This document shows, in pieces, positions 34,096-45,400 of a DNA stretch of 64,000 nt (its first letter is position 1; every line of letters begins with the position of its first letter). A model generated the notes under the pieces. The model was not told where the DNA came from, searched no databases, and worked only from the letters and a program-made list of their open reading frames with translations. Source of the DNA: Paramacrobiotus metropolitanus (taxonomy: Eukaryota > Tardigrada > Eutardigrada > Parachela > Macrobiotidae); the NCBI RefSeq assembly GCF_019649055.1, contig NW_026570387.1, forward strand, positions 1 through 64,000. Direction: 5' to 3'. The translations under genes were made by a program, and so were the position numbers.

Positions 34096-34371
34096 CGCAG
34101 AATGGGACTGCGAAGGAGATGGCTCAAAAGATGCCATCACAAGTGGGCAAAGTACCACAGCCGCAGAATTGGACTGCAGGCAAGATGGCTTATAAGATGC
34201 CATCACATCAAGCAAAGGAGATGGTTCATAAGATGCCATCACAAGTGGGCAAAGTACCACAACTGCAGAATCGGACTGCAGGCGAGATGGCTCAAAAGAT
34301 GCCATCGCAGGTGCAGAAAGGACCACCTGCGCAGAATGTAACTGCGAAAACACAGCAGAATGGTACTGCTG
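34096..34371 (+). repeat. Array of short RNA hairpins after the frameshift site, element 2
   Basis: Family 1 (loop AATNNNA): 34096-34112, 34163-34177, 34263-34281, 34330-34346 and 34353-34371, the last with arms CAGCAG/CTGCTG. Family 2 (arms GATGGC/GCCATC, 9-nt loop such as TTATAAGAT): 34118-34138, 34184-34204, 34220-34240 and 34286-34306. In element 1 the second family uses GACGGC/GCCGTC, a compensated change. Confidence 0.7.
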
Positions 34372-36122
34372 ACAATCAGCTGAATAATAAGGGGAGATGC
34401 TCCGCCGAAAAGCTAAAAGAACGGCGTGCTCAACGTAACAAGATCATCCGAAAAGCGAACTTGAAGAAGAAGATGGAAGAAAAAGAAGCTGAGGAGCAGC
34501 ATGCCAAGTTCCGAGAGCATCTGCGCTCACAGGCAAATGACCTGTCACCATCTTCTGTTCCAGTGAGAGATCATGGAGCAAGTGCTAACGCTAAGATCAA
34601 CGATAAAACGATCGTTGCAGAAGGTCAGGAAAAGGAACTGACGCTGCGAAAAGTGCAGCTTAAAGAGAGCGAACAAGCACAACAGATCTCCGATGACTCA
34701 CTGGATGATGCACTTACGTTGCAGCGGAAGCAGATTTGGCAAAAAGCGGCATTGCCATCAAATGGAAATCGTGGCAAATGGATACCAGTATCACCGAAAG
34801 GATCTCAGAAAACGCGAATGTCAAAAGAAGACTACTGGGATATGCAGCAGCTACGAACGCAGTTCGAGAGAAAACGTCTCGAGGAGTTGGTTAATGGGAA
34901 ACCAGCTCAAGGGTCAATGAACCCTTTCCCAGCGTTCAACGAGATGGAATATAAGATGACACTCGCTGATCAGGAACGGAACGCTCCCTCAGCTGATAAA
35001 CCGCCAAACTACGGAGACAAAGTTCCGTTACAGAAATTGCCAAACGGCGGATTTTCCATGAAATCAATTGAAAGGCCTAGGGATCTGACCGAAGCGCTAC
35101 GAAAAGATGCTAATGATAAGTCACCAGCGCGAACAGATGGGATGTCCTCGCAGATCGATCCGACAAAAACGAATAATGAAGTATCTGCGAAGGTAATCGA
35201 CTGGATGACCCAAAACGGATATGAGATGGTCACATATGAGAGATCACCAGATCAGCCGATTGACAGCGAAGAAGATGAGCTGAAACGAGCTGATCAGATC
35301 ACAAACGAGGTGATTGAGCATCTGCGTAATAAACCAGATGATGTGACATTGCATCAGACCATCTCCGAGGTGATCAAAGATCATTCGGAAGTTGCGAAGG
35401 GGCAACTCAATGAAATCGAAAAGATCGCTAACGACGCTAAAGCTGCGAAAGAAAAGGGGTGTGAGATGATAAAAAGCTCAAAGGATAATGAGAGGAGACA
35501 ATTCTATGATATTAGAACTGATGTGCCACATCGAATCGATCATCTGAAACCGATTTTAAAGAGCACTTCAGCGAATGGGCAGGTGCCTTCTTCAGCAGTT
35601 GACATGGATCCGGGACCGACATCGCTCATCCCAGTTAAATGTACTATTCGTACGCTTAAAGTACAAGATGAATCGAAGCCTAACTTGCCGAAAAGGATCG
35701 AAGCGTACACACATGAGGTGAAAATTGGAGATATAAAGGTCTTGGCGATGTTGGACACTGGTGCAGAAACTTCACTGATCAGCCGACCGTTTTGTGAAAA
35801 GAACGGACTTCATGTCCTACCGCTGCCACCAGATCGATTGGTGAGGATTAATGGAATCAGCGGGACATCAGGCTTCAACGTGACGCACTACTGCGTAGCA
35901 CCAGTAACACTGCGAAAACGGACCAGTCAACACTCCTTCTATGTACGACCGAAAACAGATGACGTACAAGTCCTACTGGGACATGATTTCTTAGCGACAA
36001 AGTTCGTTCTGATCGACAATCATGGGGAGGAGGAAGTTGAAGATGAGCCAAAGTCAGCTGTTAAAGTCCAAGCCGGAAAAGTCACCGGACTTGTAAAAGC
36101 AGCTAAAACGGATCAAAAGGCT

Positions 36123-36503
36123 ATCCCAGTACCAGAGGCACTGGCAAAGCAGATGATGAACCAACGAAGGGGAGGTTCACCTGCTCAGCCGTCAATAGTC
36201 GAACAGATGGCAGCCATCCAAAAAGAGATCGCCACCAAGTTGGGGAGATCATCAGTCAAACCGACAGAACGGGTAAACGTCGTTCTCCCAGTACCAGAGG
36301 CACCGGGAACGACGAAAGATGATCAAAAGGGAACTGATACAAACGTCATCCCAGTACCAGAGGCACTGGGAATGAAAGACGCAACTCCGTTGACGATAGA
36401 GCAGATCGCTGCCATAAAAAAGGAAGCAGCTACTGAAGCGAAACGAGCTCTCGTACCTGGAATGGAGTGGGCAAAGTCTATCCCAGTACCAGAGGCACTG
36501 GGA
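36123..36503 (+). repeat. Four dispersed copies of the CCCAGTACCAGAGGCA repeat, element 2
   Basis: Copies at 36123-36146, 36285-36308, 36348-36371 and 36480-36503. The nucleotides are nearly identical to those of element 1 although flanking codons have diverged. The encoded peptide is PVPEA(L/P). Confidence 0.7.
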
Positions 36504-39500
36504 ATAAAAGCTGCCAAAGTTTGGAACGATAAGAAATTCGAAAAGGAACTGGAAGCTCCGAAAAAGATGGCGGAAGATGAGCAGATGCTCCTCAGCCAGA
36601 TACGAGATGGAGCAATCGAACAGTCAAGAGATCACCCAGCTGAAAAAGAACCGGAGATCATCGAAATCTCATCTGACAAGACAAAAGGGACACCGAATTA
36701 CGGTGTTTGGAACACGGAAATTGAAGATAGCAATAACCCGTTCGCTTGCCTCGATAAAATGACACTGGAAGAACGTATTAGCAGTTGTCACCACGGTTAC
36801 AATGAGAATCCGTGTCGAGTGCAACCTCAATGGAAATGCGAAGAATGTCGTCGAGATGCTCATCAAGATGATCTCGCAAACTGGCCAAAGTGCAACGCAG
36901 CAATCGAAGACATGAAAAATCACGCCCAGAAGGAAGTTAAGAGCATATGCCGGACGAACTCAATGTGGAACCAGCACATCGAGCGCTACCATTGGCAGCG
37001 ATATAAGGAATGGCTATCCTGCGTCCGAAACTTCATCATAACAAGGGGGAGATCATTACTTCACTGGGATAACAGCATCGACAGCTTGACTGTGAACTTA
37101 GGGAGATCAGATCCGAAAGTCAAGCATCTCCAATCGAAACTTGATCGAGAAATAAACGAAGTATTTGATGAGGGAATCATGTGGGAAAATGCCAGAACCG
37201 ATCTATTTTGGGACTTCCGCGTTAATCACCTCTATAAGGGAGAGGGAACAACGATCATTTTCCCAACTGGACTCGGTAAACCGGTATATGAGCTGTCCGA
37301 AAAGTTCTATAAGGCACTAGAGAGGGGAGATGGAGAATCCTTTGAAAAGTATTGGAAAAAGTTGGAAACGGAATTCCCTCCATTGCCAAAGGATGATATA
37401 CTCGAGTTGAAAGTATACCGAAAACGGAGAGAAGTTAGAACAGCTGGTTACCCGGTCAAGAAGAAGGTGACCTTCGCACCAGTTCTAGAGGGAGCTGAAT
37501 ACCCCCAGCGAGGAGATGATAAATGGTGCATATACGAGATGACTCCTACCAACGAACTCCTCACTGAAGACTTGAACGCAAATTGTGTCTTCATCGGAAC
37601 AAAGAGACCCATCGGATACGAGGAAGTCGCAGACGAGGAGATGATCGAAGTAGATCACGAGAGATCACCAAGAGCTCATGAGATAGCACAGATGCTAACG
37701 GATCGGGGTGAAATGTGGGAAAAGTTCAAAGAAGAGCTCGAAAGGATCTCCGCTGGGCAACAAAACCCAGTAACAGAAGCAAAAAGGGATGGAAAAGCAT
37801 TCGACACTGGTGAGGAAGGTCCACCTGTCGAAAATAATAGGTTATTGAGCCTGGAAGAGATCGATCAACTGGAAGGAGCAGCTCCAGATGATCAGAGATC
37901 GAACTCTGATAAATTAAGATCATCACCCAAGGTTCGAATAACGCGCAGTTATCCGAGAATTGCAGCTAAACATGGAATAAAGACAAAAGAAACGGGCAAA
38001 CCTCTGCTCAAAAATCTGAAAGCAAAAAAACTTAGCGATTCTCAGGACGACGAAGGTGATCTTTCATCTGAGGAAGATGGAGTTGATGAACGACCACTTG
38101 ATAAAAGCGCTGCAGCCAACGATGAGAGCAGCGACTCAGATTCAGATTGGACAAGTTCAAGTGACAACTCCACAACCTCAGAAGACTCAGGTGTAAACGA
38201 TTTCTCAGATCAGGAGGATCTCCTCGATCTCGATGAAGATGATGAGGTAGACGAAGAAAAGGAACAGGACATCAAAGTCAGACGAACGAAGGTGCAAAGG
38301 ATGAGACTGAATAGAGAGACCATTAGAGTCTACAGTGATCAACGGATCCTCTTAAAACCATCCGTTTGCACCCGTGTAAAAGTCAGAATGGGAAGATTTG
38401 TACCAGCTAAAGAGAAGCTGATGTTCACACCCGTCTTCCAAGTGGAAACTGATGTCCAACCTTTAGCGGGAGTGACCAATCATAGAGGAAAGCACTTTGA
38501 TCTGGTCATCGCTAACCACAGCATTAAACGGCAAGTTGTTAAAAAAGGCCAATTTCTCGGCTATGTTGAGCCATACGATCATATGGAGAACGTCCAGATC
38601 AATAGTGGCACAGTGAAAAACGTACTTTTCGATCCCGAAGTGGACGATCTAACGAAAACCGAGCTGACGAAGATCATCGGAAACTTGAAACTCGGACCTG
38701 ATCTTACGCAAGAGCAGAAGAACGATGTCTATAACGCATTCTGGGAGTTCTGGAAGGTGCTTCCCACATCGAAGAAACCGTATGGCGATGTTAAAGGGAT
38801 CACCCATGTGATCGACACGGGAGATGCGAAACCGGTGAAATGCAATCCCGCCAGAACTAGTTGGACAGGTCGCGAATTCATAACAAAGCATATCGAAGAG
38901 ATGCTGGCGCAGGACGTCATCGAGCCATCAGATGCCGATTGGAGCTTCCCAGTCGTGCTGGCTGCGAAAAAGAACGGTGACGGGACAATGGGCACCAGAT
39001 TCTGCGTCAACTACATCATGCTAAATAAACTAACGAAGAAAAACAATTATCCGTTACCGAACCCAGATGAGTTGCTAGATGCATGCGCAGGCAACAAATA
39101 TTACGGAAAGATGGATCTGCAAAGTGGATTCTGGCAGATACCGATGGATCCGGAATCGATAAACAAAACGACTTTTGTAACGCAAGATGGCATGTATCGG
39201 TTTAAAAGGATGCCATTCGGAGTCTGTAATGGACCCGCAACATTTCAACTGTGTATGAATAGAGTGCTATCCAAGGCAATGCGTCTGGATACATCGATGA
39301 TTTTTGCTGGAAGATTTTCATGCAAAATATGAGAATGTCCTTCAAAGTCTGGTTGAAGCAGGCTTCACCATTAAACCGACAAAATGTGAATTCGGAATGC
39401 GGGAGATGGGATTCCTGGGTCACATACTCAGCGAAAACGGAGTTCGAATGGATCCCGAAAAGATCACCGCAGTATCAGAGTTCAAACGACCTCAGACTGA

Positions 39501-42428
39501 ACGGCAGCTGAGATCATTTTTAGGACTTGCGAATTACTATCGGAAATTCATAGCCGGATACGCACAGCAAACCTGCCACTTATACGAGCTGCTGCGAAAT
39601 GACAAACATGTGCGAAAAGACTGGACAGATGTTCATACGAAGGAGTTTAACAACTTGAAAAAGTTGCTATGTGAAGGTCCGGTCTTAGCAAAATTTGATC
39701 CAGCTAAGCCAACGGTAATCGAATGCGATGCGAGCAAAGAAGGGATTGGAGCAGTCTTGTCACAAGAAGGCCATCCAATTGCCTATGCGAGCCGCGTCCT
39801 ACATGGAGCTGAACGGAAATACGGTGTAACTGAATGGGAGTGCCTGGCGGTCGTGTTCGCTGTCAGGAAGTTCAAATCGTACATCGATTACTCCGAGTTC
39901 ACCGTACGAACAGTTCATCAAGCTCTGACGAATTTGCTGAGATCAGAAACGAATAAAGTTGGCATGAACCCGCGACTTACGAGATGGGCGATGGCACTAC
40001 AAGGCCATCAGTTCAAGATCGAGTACAAACCGGGAAAGTACTGCGATAACGCGGACGCACTATCGAGGGCACCAATCGAAGGCCCGACATGCCACGACGA
40101 AGAATTTGATGAGATCCCGAATTTCGAGGACATCAAAAAGGAATACGATATAAAAGAACCGGCAGTTGAAGTGTGGCAACTGTTCGTACAGATGGCCGAA
40201 GAGCGAGAAAAACGGGTAAAAGATCATCCAGCTACGGCGAACGAGCCGGCGGAATCAACGATCAACGTCAACCGTATACGAGCTCTAAACGAATGCCCAA
40301 TTAAGTTGTTGAGATTCCCTAAAAAGAACGATAATCGACATAAACCGTTGCCGCGATTCAAAGTCATCACGGACTGGAACGATCTCAACACCGCAACCGT
40401 TCGCATTGTCAACCTGCAAGGAGATGAGGAGGAGGAAGATGATTCGAACTTACAGCTCCGCAACAAGCAGCTAAAAGATCCTCACCTTGCAATGATCATC
40501 GATGAACTCGAACATTTAGCAGATGCTCAGACGAGATCGAAGTTCGAAGTTCATTATCAGCTGTGGAATGGAATCCTGTACCGAATAAAGGACAATAAAG
40601 GGAAATTAGAAAGGTCATACGTCGTACCACTGTCGATGAGGCGAGCGATCATACATGCACTGCATGATGAGAAAGCAGCAGGTCATCTTGGATATGAAAA
40701 GACGTTAGCAGCGATAAGACTGCGATATTACTGGGACAGAATGAGTACAGACGTAAAGAATTATATACTCGCATGTCAAGGATGTCAGTTCACCAAGACA
40801 CCAAGGAAATGCCCACCTGGAAAGTTACAAGAGATCAAAGTGGGACATCCTTTCTTCCGAGTATATGCGGATCTAAAAGGACCTTTATTACCGACAAAGA
40901 AACGAGGATACAAGTACATAGCGGTGTTCATCGACCAGCTCACGAAATACGTGATAGCGGTACCAATGAAGACGGCAACAGCGAAGGAGTTTGCCAAAGT
41001 CTTCGTAAAACATGTGATATTGGTACATGGAGCACCGCACATCCTACATACGGATCGCGGAAGACACTTCACAGCGGAAGTCCTATCGAAAGTCACCAAT
41101 GTGTTTAAAATTAAACACACATTCGGAACGGCGTACCACCCTGAAGGCCAGGGCCAAGTCGAAAGGCAGATGCAGATCATCGGAGATGGTCTTGCACAAT
41201 ACATGAAAGCGGGAAATGAACGGAAATTCAACAAGTATCTCCCGTATGTGGTCTCAGGGATGAACAGAGCGGTACATGCCACAACCGGCTACTCGGCATA
41301 TTACATGTTACATGGAAGAGAGATGACCATGCCGGAGGATGTGGTGACTAAAACGAACTTACCAGACGATTACGGTACTCCAGATGAATGGGTGGAGACC
41401 ATGAAAAAGAATTTGATATTCGCTGAGGAAGTTGCCAGATGCAACATAAAAGATGCATACGAGAAGAATGCTGAAGTATACAACCGGAAGAAATCGGAAC
41501 CGAACTTTAAAGTCGGGGATCTCGTACTAATTCGACTTCCTAAAGATACGAAACAAGGGAAAAAGGAAGCACAGTCTGATTTTAAGAAAAAGTATGACAA
41601 AGTGTGGAAAATCTCAGCTTTCCACGACCAAATGAGGTCGAAGTCATCGAAATAAACCCGATAAAAGAAGCCGATCTGAAAGTCGTTTCAATCGATCGAC
41701 TCAAACCATGGCATCCGCCGTTAACGGAAGAATTAGAGGATGGTCAGAACACAACGGTATCAGAGCGCGTTTTTCCCAAACCACGCTCTGCCACAATAGA
41801 TGAGATGGAAGAAACTTCAGACCGCGTACCACGATCTGCTACCGATGATGTTGAGAATGTGGTGCAGATCAAGAAAAAGAAAAGAGGAAGGCCGAAGAAA
41901 CAAGATAAGGACTTTGAGACAGCTGTAACTATCAAGTTGAGCGAACAAGCCGGAGATCTGACAGAAGCAGACCGTGCTCCTCCAGAAGACTTGAATCAGC
42001 AGTCTTCAGCAAACCGCACTGCCGCTGAACATGAAGGTGCTGTGGTGTGCGATAATATCGAAGTAGCAGATCGTAATTTGAAAAACTCTTTCAAACCACA
42101 CTCTGCTGCCACTGATAGGCAACAGCAGCTCGAAGCAGCAAAGGCAACGGCTGCGCAGTTGGCAAATGATATTGCCGCAGCTATCGAACAAAGGAAAGTC
42201 AAAAAGACGAAGCCGAAACCCACCCCACGGAATTCCTAACACGCAAAGGAGATGACGACGACGCCGCCGAAAAGGGACTCCTTGATCGGATAACTAAAGG
42301 ACGCAAATACACAAAATAATACTAAAACGGGTGTTATGATGAAATGAACAGGAGTTGGGGAGGCGTAAAAGTTAATGTGTGAACCAACTAACAGATATTG
42401 TTTCATTGTTATAGCAGGTAAAAAGTTA

Positions 42429-45400
42429 ATGGAAAGGTTAGAACGTCAGAATTCAGATAATTCTGACACAGAGAGCATCGGAAACCCGCTAAAAACGCAG
42501 ACGCCGAAAAGAATGGAAGGCGATCAGGCTCAAGGCACTTATTACCCGGATCAGTCCACATCGTCTGCAGGAATGGCGCAGAACGAACCAGGACCAGGCA
42601 ACCAACCGATTTATGCAACTGGTGGTCAGGCATACGTAGCGTACCAGGATCCAACCAGTTATTGGGTGACCCACGGCCATCTGGCCGGACCATCCCAGTA
42701 CCCGCCACAAAACGATCCCTTCCAATTGTTTCCCGGAACGCAGAATCCAACAATGTATGGATCGATTCAGATGCCTATGGGACCACCACCGCCTCCACGA
42801 CAAAACGTACCGAATTTCCCGTCTGGACATGGTGGATTTGGTAGGATGACATCGACACCCCATCGACATGGTGGACAAGCGACACCTGTCAGACAACATG
42901 GATTCGGCAATCCGATGTCGACACCAATGCGACACAGCGGGGCAATCGGCGGATCACCGCCGGGATCAGTGCGTGGCGGAAGGGCGCCAGCACCAGCATC
43001 TTTCCCATCGTTATTCCCAAGCGATTGGACTGAGACAACGTCTACGGGGTCATTCGGCATCCCCAGAGCACCTCGTCCATCTTACCGATTTGATCGACGA
43101 TCTCCGAACAAAAGAGGCGGAAGATCGCAACATGGAAATCGCGGCTCACCTCGACCAAGAGGAATGTTGCCCCCACTAGGCCCTCAGATGGAAACGGCAG
43201 TGAAAATAAGTCCCCCAGGTTCACCCTCCAGATACGTGCCAAGATTGGCGGTGAACGTAAGCGACGAAGATGAGCAGCTTAATATGATTGTGGGAGACTC
43301 TGAGGAGATCACAGAAGATGATCGGAGGGCAATCCACAACTTCAACCGGTTGTGCCGAGATTTCTACCGAATGCACGAAAGGGTTAATGATGAGCAGCTC
43401 TTTTATGGATATATGATAGAGCAGATGGCTATAACTGATCCGGGGCACATCGCGCTTAAGGAACGGAAAGAGAAAGTGCAAGAAGCACAAAAAGAGCTCG
43501 GAATCAAAATCGCCACGATGAAGACATATCATCAGGCACTGACGAACAGACCTTGGCCGAAGATGATCGAAAAAATCCTGAAGTGGATTAATAAATTCCC
43601 GGAAGAAGCCATACAGCCTGAAGTTGTTGTAGCTGGTCCATCACAGATGCAAACAGCGAGCAGCACATCGAAAACCAGTACACCTACTGCGAAGTCAGTG
43701 GAGGAGATGACCGACGCGGACTTAAAAGAACATAAAAGACGAATCGAAGAAGCGATCGAACAACGAGCGAGATCACGAGAAAGTTCGACAGCGGATTCAT
43801 CTCGCGGTAGCGTTAAACGAAACAGATCGCAAACGACAAGTCCGAAATCGACAGGAACAGGTCATCAGGCTAAGAAGCCTACGGCGAGTAAGGAACCGCC
43901 TAAAACACAACAGCCGATACCAGTTAAACCTCCGGCGAGTAAGGAACCGCCGAAAGCACAGGAAGATAAAACAGTATCAGCGAAAACGGTGAGCAAGGAA
44001 CCGCCAAAGACGCAAGAGACAGCGGTGGTACCAGTGAAGCCCTCGGTGAGTAAGGAACCACCGAAGGAGCATACGCCTGCGCGAACTCACCCGCTGACTC
44101 CGATGATCGTGCCGCGAATCCGGTCATATTCGGTGACATACGCAAGACTTGAAGGACAACCGTACAAAGTTACGGCTCAGATCGTTGATAAAGCCACGGA
44201 CGAGGAAATTCCCTCATATCATCAGACAACGCCGGTGGATGTCAAAAACCAGATAAATAAACAGTCTAAAGATGAAGTACTCAACGCGATGACCAAGATT
44301 GAACGGGAGGAAGATCGCACAAACCCGCGGATCCTCATTCAGATGATGAAACAACTGATCACGCCAATCGCGGTCAAAGATAAAGCATGGATTTGTATAC
44401 GAGTTGGATCGAACGAGGATCACTTTGTGTATATGTACGCAACTGACGGGGAGATGTTGTCAGTCGACAGATATCAGCTGAAACAGGGGATCGAACCAGA
44501 TGGTCAAAGGAAGCCGAAGGAGGCATACGATGTGACCTATCTGTATGAAGAAATGACATGCAGAATCTTTAAATTTGGAATCCATTGTACGGTTGGATTA
44601 CCGTTAGTGATGGTGGCTGAAATCGTCGATCCCATATCCGGAGATCCTGTTCCATTTGCACGATGGTTCATCTCAAAGGAGGAGAAGGAGTACGCTAGCG
44701 CTGAAAACGCAAAGGCACTGGCGAAGCTGTATAATATGTTGCCGCCCGAATTGCAAAAAGATGTCAAAGCTAACAGAGATGGAATCCTGAACGTTATGAG
44801 TCATCGAGCTGTTGCAGATGGAGCATACATCAGAGTAACGGCTACTTGTACAGATGACGGGCAGCTTCTTACAAGGGTTTACACCCCACAATACGAACTG
44901 GTTTATGAGATGGATCTGCCACAGAAACACTCCGCAGTGGCATTGGAAATCCATGAGCTCTATCAAAAACTTAAGGAGGCAGATGAAGGTCAGGCCGCCG
45001 AAGTTGAAGAGCAGATGGAAGCCGAAGATGCTCCATCGGGAGATGAGGCCCCACAAGGAGAAAACGCTCCCCAGATCGACCCAGTTGATGAGAATAATCC
45101 AAGACGATCATTACAACGGGCGATTGCGCTCATTCAAGGGGCCGAGCATGAAGAATGTAACGACGTAAACTGTGATCGATGCTACCCACCGGGAGAATCA
45201 GAAGAAGAAGATGGTGAGGAAACGGTTCACGAAGACTCGAAAGAGGATGAACCAGCTCCGAGATCACCCAAAGATAAACCCACAACGAAGTCACCTAAAG
45301 ATGAATCGAAACCGAGCTCATCCAAAGCGGACGCAAAGTCAACGACAACGGAAAAAGCCAGGAAGACGGTTGTTAAACCTGAGAAAATGGAGACGAAGAA

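Larger units (their letters stand above)
34026..42239 (+). pseudogene. pol: Element 2 pol, frame-broken at the RT active site
   Basis: Open from the frameshift at 34026 to 39332, then 39304-41655 and 41604-42239. Protease Asp (DTGAETSLI) at 35754. RT core MDLQSGFWQIPMD is present, but the YIDD codons (39290-39301) lie in a third frame, so short indels on both sides break the active site. RNase H has [15 protein letters not shown] and HQALTNLL. Integrase has the zinc region, Asp at 40870, Asp at 41053 and Glu at 41161 (35 residues between the last two). The frame shifts again near 41615, after KVWKIS. The C-terminal tail contains KKKRGRPKK, an AT-hook core that could aid chromatin binding. Stop TAA at 42237-42239. 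Confidence 0.85.
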
